Position numbers and translations under genes: made by a program. From Klebsiella pneumoniae (GTDB lineage Bacteria > Myxococcota_A > UBA796 > SXON01), in assembly GCA_945861635.1 (NCBI GenBank), contig CAMAWH010000010.1, positions 1-64,000 of the forward strand: 64,000 nt of DNA, in the 5' to 3' direction. This document shows positions 8,439 through 17,182 of this stretch, one piece after another (within the stretch, counting starts at the first letter, position 1; every line of letters begins with the position of its first letter). Under the pieces are notes generated by a model. That model was not told the DNA's origin and ran no database searches. It worked only from the letters and a program-made list of their open reading frames with translations.

Positions 8439-9407
8439 TCAAGGCGTCCTCGTCGAAAACCGGCGAACGCCGGGAGAATAATAGACATCGTGTATAGAAA
8501 ATACGGGAACGTCCCGTCGTCGTCCCTCATCCAACCGCAGCACGCGAATCGTCCGCACCCCCGTCCGCTCAGCCCACGCCGCCAGCAACTCCGCTACGTC
8601 GTCCGACAACTGGCGCGAGGTCACCGCTCGCCCCAGCTCCCCGGCGATGCGCTCCGGATCGCTCCCGCCGGGAAAACGAGCCCGGGCAGTCGTCGTCTCT
8701 CTCGAATGCACGGTGATCATTCGTCGCCAATCGAGCGAGCGCCGTCCGTCCGTTGCCGTCAACCGATGGACCCCCGCGAACACCACCACCTGAATCGGCG
8801 CTTGACCCAACTCGATGCCGTCCAGGAAATACGTCGGTGTGCCGCCGCTGGCCGCGATCGACAACGTTCCCGGTGCCTCCTTGACCAACTGAGACACCGC
8901 CGAGTAATAGGATTTTGTATAGCGCTCGCCGTCGACCGGTAATTGCACAGAACGGTTCCACGCTACCGCGGCAGCGGCACGAAAATCCTCTGCCGATGCG
9001 CCCGCCCGCTCAAGGCTCGTCACGCCCTGTAGATACCAGAGGTCAAAGAGTTGTTGATTGCTCGGTGTTCCCCGCCACGATGCCAGCGCCCGGGACGCGT
9101 CACCCAACGCAGAGTCCGCCATTTCCCAGCGGCTGGCCGCTATCGACGCGCGCGCATCGCCCATTGCCGCAACAAACGTGTGGGCATCGGCCTCGCCCTC
9201 CGCAACGCTCGCCGCATCGACCGCAAGCATCGCGTCCACAAGGATGATCGGAAGCGCTTGCAACGCGGCCTCGTGCTCGACGTAGAACATACGATCGGAG
9301 CACGTCGATTCGACCTCGCACAACAACAGGCCGACGACCGCCGCACCCTGTGGCGGAACGGCGACGAGTCCGGCCTGAACGGCGCCGGCGAGGACGAGCG
9401 GTATCAC
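8439..9407 (-). CDS. secreted C-x5-C family protein, short paralogue without barrel
   Basis: 322 residues, GTG start. Member of a three-gene family with the products at 9430 and 12107. All share a signal-like N-terminus followed by C-x5-C (here LLCEVESTC), a helical middle with a LFDLWYLQGV-like segment, a PEGA-like beta domain (here around 185-240), and a segment ending PGVRRFS that matches the PRTRRFS of the 12107 protein. This copy stops right after that segment, so it lacks the C-terminal outer-membrane strands of its paralogues. Function unknown; probably periplasmic or outer-membrane associated. TATACT lies six bases upstream of the GTG. Confidence 0.65.
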   Translation of the reverse strand: MIPLVLAGAVQAGLVAVPPQGAAVVGLLLCEVESTCSDRMFYVEHEAALQALPIILVDAMLAVDAASVAEGEADAHTFVAAMGDARASIAASRWEMADSALGDASRALASWRGTPSNQQLFDLWYLQGVTSLERAGASAEDFRAAAAVAWNRSVQLPVDGERYTKSYYSAVSQLVKEAPGTLSIAASGGTPTYFLDGIELGQAPIQVVVFAGVHRLTATDGRRSLDWRRMITVHSRETTTARARFPGGSDPERIAGELGRAVTSRQLSDDVAELLAAWAERTGVRTIRVLRLDEGRRRDVPVFSIHDVYYSPGVRRFSTRTP

Positions 9408-9429
9408 CCAGCAAGTATATGATGGTCAC
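9408..9429. promoter_or_regulatory. 22-bp divergent promoter with overlapping -10 elements
   Basis: Between the GTG at 9407 (-) and the GTG at 9430 (+). Minus strand TATACT (9414-9419) and plus strand TATGAT (9418-9423) overlap by two bases, and each stands six bases before its GTG. Transcription would start at or next to each start codon. The two genes encode paralogues, so one regulator could control both. Confidence 0.6.
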
Positions 9430-10845
9430 GTGCTCTTCTTCGTCTCGACGCTTGGGTTCGCGCAGGCGGTGTCCGCCGTACCGGTTGGCGCCCGTGCGGT
9501 CACCGTCATGGTGTGTGACCGGGTGGATGGCTGCGCACGCGCATTCCGCGCGATGGCGGACCACTGCAGCGCGCAAGGCATTCCTCTGCTCGATTTCGAC
9601 GACGTTGCCGCCGCGGGTCCGGCGGGCGGAAATGCTCGTCTGATATTTGAGGAGGCGTCGCGGGAAGCGGAGATCCATCCCGACCGCCACCATCTGGAAT
9701 CCGCGAGGAAGGCGCTTGCAAAAACACCGCTGACGTTGCCGCCCGACGAGGTATTTTCCCTCTGGTTGCGCTTGGCCGACGCGCGTCTCACGGGCGGCGA
9801 TCTTGCCAGCGCCGCCGAGGCGTTCGCCGCCGCTGACTCCACGAGCGCGCACCGCGTCTACGACCTGCCGCCCCTGACCCCGGCTGCGTTGGAAATGTAC
9901 GTCGCGCTCGCGGGGAAACGGGCCGAGAACGGGGTTGTGCGTGTGCATGCAAATCAGCCCGGAGCGCGGGTGACAATCGACGGAAAACCCGCTGCTGAGA
10001 ACGATAATGTGGTCGTCTCCGGGTGGCACCGTATTTCCGTGGAGCGGGCGGGGCGGCGCACCGCCTGGGTTGGGGAGGTGGTGGTTCCCCCCGGCGCACT
10101 GCTTCAGGTCGAGGCCGACCTGTCGGCGGACGACGCGCCGGCCGCGTTGGAGGCCGCCGTGAACGGCGCCATTCGCGGAGAATCGCCCCCCATCGATGTC
10201 GGCGAGCGCCTGGCCGCATGGGGGAGGCGCGAGGGTTTGACGCAGGTACGATTTGTTTCCGTGGTTGCCGTAGAAAATGACTACCCGACGCCAGAAGAAC
10301 GAATTTCCGGCACCGATGGAAACTGGGCCGTACACGCAACCTGGTTGGATGTTTCGAGGGCTCGATTCGATCCGCACGGAAGCGGTCCCAACTCGCTCCG
10401 AACCGCAGCGGCCGCCGATCGCTTCTCGCTTGGGCTGGCACTGGGATACTCGCGCCTGCAACAAACTGTCGCCTCCGGCCCCGATCCGCACGATCACATT
10501 GACGCCGAGTTGGTGGGCGTCATGCGGGTTCTGCCCACGCTTGCTGTGGACGCTCGGGTGGGCATCTGGCACGCCGCCCAACCCTATTATTTATATTCCG
10601 AGTGGGCGGACCGGAACGTGATTCCCGTCGCGGCGGGAGGTCGATGGACGCCGCTCGGCGGCGCGGGCGCCTACGCCGGCGCACATGTGCTCGCGGTTGT
10701 GCCGTTTGCCTTCGGCGGAGAGCTGTTTGGCGGATGGGAGTGGCATCCGTCCCCGCGGTGGCGGCTCGGCGTCGAGGGCAAGGCGGGAGTTACGGATCGT
10801 GGACCGTTGGTTGGAGCGGGCGTCACCATGGGGTTTGCTGGATGA
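9430..10845 (+). CDS. C-x5-C family protein with C-terminal outer-membrane barrel
   Basis: 471 residues, GTG start with TATGAT six bases upstream. The N-terminus is hydrophobic, then comes the family Cys pair (VCDRVDGC, residues about 31-37). A helical region and a PEGA-like domain follow (near 175-240, with VRVHANQPGARVTIDG). The C-terminal ~170 residues end in alternating strands typical of a barrel, with a WxxR(N)VIPVAAGGRW block that matches the 12107 paralogue's IYHVALGARW. Function unknown; a surface or outer-membrane assembly role is an inference. Its stop overlaps the next ATG (ATGA), tying it to a MopE-repeat protein. Confidence 0.65.
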   Translation: MLFFVSTLGFAQAVSAVPVGARAVTVMVCDRVDGCARAFRAMADHCSAQGIPLLDFDDVAAAGPAGGNARLIFEEASREAEIHPDRHHLESARKALAKTPLTLPPDEVFSLWLRLADARLTGGDLASAAEAFAAADSTSAHRVYDLPPLTPAALEMYVALAGKRAENGVVRVHANQPGARVTIDGKPAAENDNVVVSGWHRISVERAGRRTAWVGEVVVPPGALLQVEADLSADDAPAALEAAVNGAIRGESPPIDVGERLAAWGRREGLTQVRFVSVVAVENDYPTPEERISGTDGNWAVHATWLDVSRARFDPHGSGPNSLRTAAAADRFSLGLALGYSRLQQTVASGPDPHDHIDAELVGVMRVLPTLAVDARVGIWHAAQPYYLYSEWADRNVIPVAAGGRWTPLGGAGAYAGAHVLAVVPFAFGGELFGGWEWHPSPRWRLGVEGKAGVTDRGPLVGAGVTMGFAG

Positions 10846-12110
10846 GTTGGCTGTTTGCAATTATTTTCGCCTTCGCGGGGGCGGCGCATGCGGCCGATGA
10901 CTACGACACGGATGGATACACGATCGCGGAAGGAGATTGCGACGATACCGCGCCGGATATTCATCCCGGGGCCACGGAAATTGCCAACGGCATCGACGAA
11001 GACTGCGATTACATGGTGGACGACGGTACGGCCGTCTACGACGACGACGGAGACGGCTGGAGCGAGGACGGCGGGGATTGTGACGACGCCAATCCGCTTT
11101 CCTACCCTGGCGGATTTGAGTGGGTAGACGGTGCGGACAATGATTGTGACGGGGTTTCCGACGACGGAACCGACGCCTACGACGACGACGGTGACGGCTT
11201 CACGGAAACCGCCGGGGATTGTGACGATGCCCGCGCTTCAGTATTTCCGGGGGGTACGGAAACGGTGGACGGAACGGACGAAGATTGCGATGGTTTCGCG
11301 GACGACGGCACCTCCGCGGCGGACGACGACGGAGATGGTTGGTCGGAAGACGCGGGGGATTGCAACGACGCCGACAGTTGGACCTACCCCAGCGCCCACG
11401 AATTCGGCGATGGTCGGGACAATGACTGTGATGGCTTTGTGGACAACGACACCGAGAACTACGACGACGACGGGGACGGATATGCTGACGATAGCGGAGA
11501 TTGCGCCGATTGGGACGTGACCGTCTACCCAGGGGCGCCGGAGTTGGCCGACCGGCTCGACAACAACTGTGACGGCCGGGTGGACGAAGGCACCCTGTAT
11601 TACGACGATGACGGGGACGGCTGGACGGAGGATGGTGGGGATTGTGACGACGCGGACCCCTTCGCGTACCCCGGCTCCGTTGAATCTCCGGATGGCAAGG
11701 ACCAGGACTGTAACGGCATCATCGACGAAGAAACGGACGCCTACGACGACGACGGAGACGGATTTTCGGAGGACGAAGGCGATTGCGCGGACAGCGTCGC
11801 CGAGATCTACCCGGGCGCAGAGGAGCTACCGGATTTCGTGGACGGAGATTGCGATGGCACCGTGGACGAAGGAACAGCCAACTGGGACAACGATGGGGAT
11901 GGCGCATCCGACGCCGACGGCGATTGCAATGATCAGAATGCGGAGGTGTACCCCGGCGCGGACGAATTGAACGACGGCCTGGACAACAACTGTGACGGAA
12001 AAGTCGAAGAATATGTCGGTTGGGATTGTTCCTCGGCGGGCGGAAAGGGCGTCGGGGTGTGGTCGATTGCGCTGGCGATCCTGATCGCCCGCCGGCGATC
12101 GCGCGTCTAG
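10842..12110 (+). CDS. MopE-repeat protein with C-terminal sorting tail
   Basis: 422 residues. Signal peptide MSWLFAIIFAFAGAAHA, then eight near-identical 47-residue units with the pattern DDDGDGW.E..GDCDDA...YPG..E..DG.DNDCDG..DDGT, each carrying two Cys and many Asp. These match the putative metal-binding (MopE) repeat, thought to bind copper or calcium outside the cell. The tail has a Cys (WDCSSAGG), a hydrophobic helix and RRRSRV, like MYXO-CTERM proteins that are cut and anchored at the surface. Translation is coupled to the barrel-type gene upstream. The 3' end overlaps the convergent 12107 gene by 4 bases. Confidence 0.85.
   Translation: MSWLFAIIFAFAGAAHAADDYDTDGYTIAEGDCDDTAPDIHPGATEIANGIDEDCDYMVDDGTAVYDDDGDGWSEDGGDCDDANPLSYPGGFEWVDGADNDCDGVSDDGTDAYDDDGDGFTETAGDCDDARASVFPGGTETVDGTDEDCDGFADDGTSAADDDGDGWSEDAGDCNDADSWTYPSAHEFGDGRDNDCDGFVDNDTENYDDDGDGYADDSGDCADWDVTVYPGAPELADRLDNNCDGRVDEGTLYYDDDGDGWTEDGGDCDDADPFAYPGSVESPDGKDQDCNGIIDEETDAYDDDGDGFSEDEGDCADSVAEIYPGAEELPDFVDGDCDGTVDEGTANWDNDGDGASDADGDCNDQNAEVYPGADELNDGLDNNCDGKVEEYVGWDCSSAGGKGVGVWSIALAILIARRRSRV
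10896..12011 (+). repeat. tandem 141-bp coding repeats (MopE type), 8 units
   Basis: Protein repeat of 47 residues coded by 141-bp units. The units diverge at synonymous and some non-synonymous positions but keep Cys and Asp spacing. This is a coding array, not a CRISPR or satellite. Confidence 0.85.
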
Positions 12111-13588
12111 AAACTCCGCGCCAAACCAAATCCGCCGCCCCACTGGGTACCCGTATCCAAATAGCCGACCAACAACTCGGCCTCCGCAACCCATTTGCCC
12201 GCGAACTGGGCCTGAACGCCACCCGTCAAATGCCCGCCCACGGCAATGGGAATGTAAACCTCGGCCGCCGCCGCGGCGTAGGGCGCAATCGGCCAAGCAG
12301 GCGCCCACCGCGCACCCAACGCCACATGGTAGATTTGTTGGTCCACCCAATTGGGATACAAATTGTACGGCTCATCGGCACGGACAAGTCCAAGTCGCCC
12401 CTCGGCTTCGATGGGCCCCACCGGGACAACGAGCGCGATATCGCCGCCGACATGACGCCGTGACATCATGCCCAGATACTGCGCGCGCAGGCCGACGCGG
12501 AGCCGTTCCGGACTGCCGCGGAGCGCCGTGGCGGAATTTGCATCAACCGAAAATCGGCGCGTACGCGGATTGAAGAAAATCACCCGCAGTCGATTTCGCT
12601 CTGAAATATGTTCTTCACCCACCGCACCCAACCGATCCGCCACGGCATCCTCGTAGGTTGTGGGAATGGCGTCCCCAAAATTGACCTTTTCCCCGGCTGC
12701 GGCGGGCGGACGATCCGCCGGAGGCGCGGTTACGGCAATGGCGGGCGCGGGCGATTGTGCCCGGTCCGCCTCCACGCGCATCAACCGCGCCTCGGCCACC
12801 CCTTGGACCGTGCACCACTCCACCAGCAGATCCTTGATGGCGTCCGGCGCGTCGAGCGTTGCAAACGTCTCCGCAAGTCGGGCATGCGTCCACCCAAGAT
12901 CGTCCACCTCCGAAAATACTGGAATCACCGCGCTGATCCGCCCGGGAAGAACCGGAACATCGGCCTTCCACGTCCGGAGTTGGCCCGGAGCAACCGCCGT
13001 GACTCGATGATTTCCGACCAACAGCGAAACCTCTCCGTTGCCCACCTCCTTCCCGTCCACCGCCAGCGTCGAGCCGAGCGGCGCCCCGGTGACGGACAGC
13101 GTTCCGCGCCCGCTGACGGCTAACTTCCGCAGTTCGTCCAACCAGACACGGGAGGCCTTTTGATTTTCGGAAGGAAGGGGGGGAACCACGCCGTCGGCAA
13201 TCGCCGCCGCTTCCCGGAAACTGTAGGCCCATCCTTGGTCCCTGCCCAGCTCAACCTGAGCAACACCGGTTAGAAAATATACGTTGAACAAATCAACGGT
13301 GGAAACGGTGCCGCGCCACCGACGCAAGGCCTCCGTCGCCCGGGTGCCGGCGCTGACCGCCTCCGCCCAGCGTTTCGACTCGACGGCCGTCTCCAAAGCC
13401 TCCAGCTGCGTGCGGAAATCCCGGCCGTGCGAGAGGCCGTCCGGCACGCCGCCAACGTCGAACGCGCCGCCGAAATCGATGGTTTGGAAACCGCCGATAC
13501 CGCCGCCGCCTACCGACTCCACAAACGCCGAATCCATCTCACACTGCTCCGGATCGTCGCAGAGCAGCAAGCCAAGCTGGAGGATCAT
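12107..13588 (-). CDS. C-x5-C family protein with C-terminal outer-membrane barrel
   Basis: 493 residues, third member of the family at 8439 and 9430. It begins MILQLGLLLCDDPEQC (C-x5-C almost at the N-terminus, with a short hydrophobic leader). It has a helical middle (STVDLFNVYFLTGV), a PEGA-like domain (GTLSVTGAPLGSTLAVDG, about 210-270), a segment FFNPRTRRFSV, then about 180 residues of barrel-like strands ending in Phe, the usual outer-membrane C-terminal residue. The ATG overlaps the upstream stop (ATGA at 13588-13585), so it is coupled to the M23-MopE gene. Function unknown. Confidence 0.7.
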   Translation of the reverse strand: MILQLGLLLCDDPEQCEMDSAFVESVGGGGIGGFQTIDFGGAFDVGGVPDGLSHGRDFRTQLEALETAVESKRWAEAVSAGTRATEALRRWRGTVSTVDLFNVYFLTGVAQVELGRDQGWAYSFREAAAIADGVVPPLPSENQKASRVWLDELRKLAVSGRGTLSVTGAPLGSTLAVDGKEVGNGEVSLLVGNHRVTAVAPGQLRTWKADVPVLPGRISAVIPVFSEVDDLGWTHARLAETFATLDAPDAIKDLLVEWCTVQGVAEARLMRVEADRAQSPAPAIAVTAPPADRPPAAAGEKVNFGDAIPTTYEDAVADRLGAVGEEHISERNRLRVIFFNPRTRRFSVDANSATALRGSPERLRVGLRAQYLGMMSRRHVGGDIALVVPVGPIEAEGRLGLVRADEPYNLYPNWVDQQIYHVALGARWAPAWPIAPYAAAAAEVYIPIAVGGHLTGGVQAQFAGKWVAEAELLVGYLDTGTQWGGGFGLARSF

Positions 13589-15723
13589 CGACGCCTTCTC
13601 CGCCGGCCTGTCAACGAAAGCGCCGCCGCGACCGTCATCGCAGCCAAACCACCCGAACGCGCCCCGGAGGCTGCGCACCCAGCGCCCCATCCTTCCGGGG
13701 CCGCCTCCACGCCGTCGCAATTGTCATCGTGACCGCTCAAACGCTCTCCTGCACCCGGGAAGATGTGCACGTTGGCGTCGTCACAATCTCCCTCCTCTTC
13801 CGTCCAACCGTCCTGATCGTCGTCATAAATCGGCGTGTGATTGTCACGAATGGCGTCACAATCGTCGTCGGCGCCATTGACTTGCTCGCGCGCGCCAGGA
13901 AATGCGTTGGGGCGCCCGTCATCGCAGTCTCCAAGCGCCTCGGAATATCCATCGTCGTCATCGTCGTAGGCATCGGTTGTGTCATCGGCTGCGCCATCGC
14001 AATCATTGTCACGGCGATCGACGACCTCGGTGGCATCCGGGTAGCTGCGCGGGTTGGCGTCATCGCAATCCCCGGCGTCTTCTGTCCACCCGTCGTGATC
14101 GTCGTCGGAAATAACCGTGTGATTGTCAACGAGGTTGTCACAATCATCGTCCCGTTTGTTTGCGGACTCCGGAGCCGCCGGAAATACCGATGGCTCGGCG
14201 TCATCGCAATCCCCGCCTGCTTCGGAATATCCATCGCCATCGTCGTCGTAGATCTCCGTGTGATTGTCCACGAGAGCGTCACAATCGTTGTCCGTGCCGT
14301 CCACAACCTCCTGCGCCTCTGGAAATGTCGATCGATCGGCGTCATCACAATCGCCACCGTCCTCCGTCCAACTGTCGTTATCGTCGTCGGAACGTGTGGT
14401 TCCTTCGTCCACCCAACCATCGCAATCGCCGTCCAGACCCTCCCCGTGCTCCGCCGCGGCCGGGTACGCGGACGCATCGCCGTCATCGCAATCCCCGTCC
14501 GCCTCGGTAAAACCATCCCCGTCGTCGTCGAACCAAATCGTGCCTTCATCGATACGGTCGTCACAGTCATTGTCGCTTGCATCAGGAAACTCCGGAGCGC
14601 CCGGAAACGTGAACGAATCGGCGTCATCACAATCTCCGTCGTCCTCCGTCCAACCATCGGAGTCGTCATCGTACACGTGCGAATGTTCGTCGACCTTCCA
14701 ATCACAATTGTTATCGATGTCGTCGACGATTTCGACCACCCCCGCATTTCGAGTTGGATCGGCGTCGTCACAATCCCCGCCGCAACTCGTGTACCCATCC
14801 TCGTCGAGGTCGTAGCCTTCGTCGGTCAGCCCGTCGCAATCGTTATCGTCGAAATCGCAGAGTTCGATGGCCCCTGGATGCGAGCGATAATTTGCATCGT
14901 TGCAATCGGTGTCGTCCGTGACCGTCCCGCCCGGCTGGGCGCACGCCCGAACGGGAGAAGCGGGATCGCCATACCCATCGCCATCCGCGTCCGTGTAAAA
15001 GGTCGGCGCATCCACGGCGTTGTCGTCCACGATGCCGTTGCAGTCCTCATCACGACCGTCGCAATACTCGCTGGCGCCGGGGTGGACGGAGGAGTTCGTG
15101 TCGTCGCAATCGTCGGTGGTCGTGTACCCATCTCCGTCGGCGTCGGTGCTGCCGCAAATGATTCCGGGAAGGCTGCGATAGCTGCCCTGGGAAACCCAAC
15201 TCGACGATCCGGCGCCACAACTGCCCGAAAATGGCTCGACGGGAACGTTGCCGCTGGTTCGCGGCTCGAAGTGCAAATGGGGGCCGGTAGAGTTTCCGGA
15301 AGAACCCACTTCCCCTAGTTTCTGTCCACACGTCACGGTATCGCCGGTGCTCACCGCCACGGACCATTTTTTGAAGTGCCAATACAGTGTGCGCCGACCA
15401 TCGGCGTGGGTAAGAATCACATAATTTGCAGTTCCGCACGTGCCCGTGGTACACGTATCAGACTCGCCATCATGGGAGGATGAAACCACACCATCCGCCG
15501 CAGCGACAACATCCACGCCCGAAGCCATGGTGGAAAATCCGCCATAGATCGCAAAGTCTGTTCCGTCGTGGCCGGAATAATAAACGCCGCCGCAATTCCA
15601 ATCCTGACCGCCCTCATCCTTGTACGCGGACACCACAAACGTCGAATGCCAGCTCGTGGTGCTCGGAAAGGAGTAATCCTGGGCGAAGGAGAGCGCCGAG
15701 AATGCAGCAAGAAGCGCAATCAT
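13585..15723 (-). CDS. M23 (LytM) endopeptidase fused to MopE repeats with sorting tail
   Basis: 712 residues. Signal peptide MIALLAAFSALSFA; M23 metallopeptidase domain about 45-190 with zinc ligands in GHDGTDF (His52, Asp56) and HLHF (His149, His151) and the YWHFKKW support loop. It would cut peptide cross-links of peptidoglycan or another peptide. Residues 193-673 hold about ten MopE metal-binding repeats. The C-terminus has a Cys, a hydrophobic helix and six Arg, a MYXO-CTERM-like anchor. It lies between two coupled genes (ATGA at both ends), so the WD40-like lipoprotein, this enzyme and the barrel protein form one unit. Confidence 0.88.
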   Translation of the reverse strand: MIALLAAFSALSFAQDYSFPSTTSWHSTFVVSAYKDEGGQDWNCGGVYYSGHDGTDFAIYGGFSTMASGVDVVAAADGVVSSSHDGESDTCTTGTCGTANYVILTHADGRRTLYWHFKKWSVAVSTGDTVTCGQKLGEVGSSGNSTGPHLHFEPRTSGNVPVEPFSGSCGAGSSSWVSQGSYRSLPGIICGSTDADGDGYTTTDDCDDTNSSVHPGASEYCDGRDEDCNGIVDDNAVDAPTFYTDADGDGYGDPASPVRACAQPGGTVTDDTDCNDANYRSHPGAIELCDFDDNDCDGLTDEGYDLDEDGYTSCGGDCDDADPTRNAGVVEIVDDIDNNCDWKVDEHSHVYDDDSDGWTEDDGDCDDADSFTFPGAPEFPDASDNDCDDRIDEGTIWFDDDGDGFTEADGDCDDGDASAYPAAAEHGEGLDGDCDGWVDEGTTRSDDDNDSWTEDGGDCDDADRSTFPEAQEVVDGTDNDCDALVDNHTEIYDDDGDGYSEAGGDCDDAEPSVFPAAPESANKRDDDCDNLVDNHTVISDDDHDGWTEDAGDCDDANPRSYPDATEVVDRRDNDCDGAADDTTDAYDDDDDGYSEALGDCDDGRPNAFPGAREQVNGADDDCDAIRDNHTPIYDDDQDGWTEEEGDCDDANVHIFPGAGERLSGHDDNCDGVEAAPEGWGAGCAASGARSGGLAAMTVAAALSLTGRRRRRR
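13705..15144 (-). repeat. coding array of about ten MopE-type repeats
   Basis: The first units are irregular and carry an inserted loop; the last seven are regular 141-bp units. Each unit keeps GDCDDA and DNDCD cores. Confidence 0.8.
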
Positions 15724-16364
15724 CGGGGCACTGGAAGCGTGTATTCGTGCCCGTCGGCCACCCAACTCAAGCCGTCCGCTGTCCACCGATATTCGACCCC
15801 GTCCGGTGGGGGAAGAAACCCTTCGGGTGGCTCCCCCGAACGACGGGGGGGCAACTGGACGTTCGTGAGCTGGCGCGCAACGCCCTCGGCACCGATGCGA
15901 CTCAGTTCGATCACCCACCACGACGCGATTCCCGTCTGCCCCGAGATGAAGGCGACCCGGCTGCCGTCCGGGGAAAATACGGGGCGATCGTCGGAGCCGC
16001 GGGCGGATGTCAACCGCACCGGCAATCCGTCCGATTCCGGCGCCAAGCGCAGGTACCAAAGGTTCGTCTCGCCTGCGGAATCGCCACCGGAGTCACGCGC
16101 GTACACCAGCGATGCAGAATCCGGCGAAAATGCCAGGCGCGCATCAACCCCTTCATCGAGTTCGCGCTGGACGCCGTCCGCGCGGCGCAGTCGAAGGATT
16201 CCGCCCTCCGCGACGAGCGCCTCCACCGCGCCATCGGGCGAAAGCGTGCGGCGGCCCGGGCGCGTGTCTGTTGCCGACGGAGGAGGGCCTGTCGGCGCCG
16301 CGTCATTGAGGCGTGCCGGCGCATCAGCGCACGACAGCACGGAAAGCAGGCCCACCACGAACAT
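15720..16364 (-). CDS. lipoprotein with TolB-like beta-propeller repeats
   Basis: 214 residues. A signal of about 12 residues leads to a lipobox (SVLSC). The body contains WD40-like/PD40 blades (LAFSPDSASLVYAR, PVFSPDGSRVAFIS), as in TolB-type propellers, but only three or four blades, so a full ring would need a partner or dimer. The ATG at 16364 is chosen over a GTG at 16370 because TAGACT stands exactly six bases before it. It is first gene of the coupled set 16364-12107. The propeller may present or regulate the M23 peptidase; that is inference. Confidence 0.65.
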   Translation of the reverse strand: MFVVGLLSVLSCADAPARLNDAAPTGPPPSATDTRPGRRTLSPDGAVEALVAEGGILRLRRADGVQRELDEGVDARLAFSPDSASLVYARDSGGDSAGETNLWYLRLAPESDGLPVRLTSARGSDDRPVFSPDGSRVAFISGQTGIASWWVIELSRIGAEGVARQLTNVQLPPRRSGEPPEGFLPPPDGVEYRWTADGLSWVADGHEYTLPVPR

Positions 16365-16425
16365 CGACACAGTCTATACCGCACCGCCCCACGACCGCAG
16401 CACACCGCTCGGATAGCGGGGCTTG
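16365..16425. promoter_or_regulatory. divergent start-proximal -10 elements
   Basis: Minus strand: TAGACT (16371-16376), six bases, ATG 16364. Plus strand: TAGCGG (16414-16419), six bases, ATG 16426. Both have TA at -12/-11 and no Shine-Dalgarno sequence. Confidence 0.5.
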
Positions 16426-17157
16426 ATGTTGGCCTCGCTGCTTGCCCGATACGACCGCAGGAGCCTGTTTGCGTGGGCCGCGCTGCTCGTTCTCTACGCC
16501 GTCGTCCTCGTGATCTGGCACGACCTGATCGACTGGACGTTGGGGATGGATTTCCTGCTGGGCGGAATCTGGGGATTCATGACCATGGCTCTGGCCTGGG
16601 ATATCCGTCCCCGGCGCGATCTCAGCATGATCGGTGTGGCGTTTTTCGGGGGCCTGGTGATCGAGTGGTGGGGCACGACGACGAATATTTGGTATTATTA
16701 TACGGCCGAGCGGCCACCGTTGTGGATTCTTCCAGCGTGGCCCGTTGCGGCATTGGCGATCGATCGTATCGCTCGCGTGCTCGGCGAGTTCGCGGACGCA
16801 TCCAAGCGTGATTTTCGAATTGTGTTTCGCTGGGCGTGGTTGGCCCTCCCCGTATTTGTTCTGGCGATGATGAATTTTTCTTGGCGGGGATTGGACCAGC
16901 GATCAACCTGGGTCATTTTTGCGCTGATGCTGGGCGTGTTGGGAACCGTCCAAAACGCCCGTCAGGATGTGCTGGTTTTTGGGAGCGGGTCATTCCTCGG
17001 TATATTTTTGGAGTATTGGGGCACGAGTCGATATTGCTGGACCTACTACACCGCCGAGGTCCCGCCGACGGTGGCGATGGTCGCGCACGGATTTGCGTCG
17101 GTGGCGTTCATCCGCGGGCTTGCCGCGGTGGAGGGGGTGAGATCGCGACTCCCATGA
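16426..17157 (+). CDS. multi-pass membrane protein with internal duplication
   Basis: 243 residues, about seven hydrophobic helices, family not recognised. Two segments repeat: IEWWGTTTNIWYYYTAERPP near 76-95 and LEYWGTSRYCWTYYTAEVPP near 190-209, each followed by a helix. This implies a duplicated half-molecule with a conserved aromatic/polar membrane motif (E-x-W-G-T...YYTAE.PP). It resembles the size of carotenoid or lipid modifying membrane proteins, but no catalytic signature can be named. A TTG three bases earlier is an alternative start. Confidence 0.55.
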   Translation: MLASLLARYDRRSLFAWAALLVLYAVVLVIWHDLIDWTLGMDFLLGGIWGFMTMALAWDIRPRRDLSMIGVAFFGGLVIEWWGTTTNIWYYYTAERPPLWILPAWPVAALAIDRIARVLGEFADASKRDFRIVFRWAWLALPVFVLAMMNFSWRGLDQRSTWVIFALMLGVLGTVQNARQDVLVFGSGSFLGIFLEYWGTSRYCWTYYTAEVPPTVAMVAHGFASVAFIRGLAAVEGVRSRLP

Positions 17158-17182
17158 TGTTGTGTTGGCCGAGGCTGAGCGC

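Noticed and set aside
9274-9289. Third parS-like palindrome (TGCTCGACGTAGAACA)
   Set aside because: Three mismatches to the palindrome and located in coding sequence; too weak beside two exact sites.
10896-12011. Regular repeats considered as a CRISPR array
   Set aside because: The 141-bp period is in frame, encodes 47-residue units and has no identical repeats with unique spacers.
13729-15318. 529-codon plus-strand frame rich in Val/Ile
   Set aside because: Mirror of the Asp/Cys-rich MopE repeats on the other strand, not a membrane protein.
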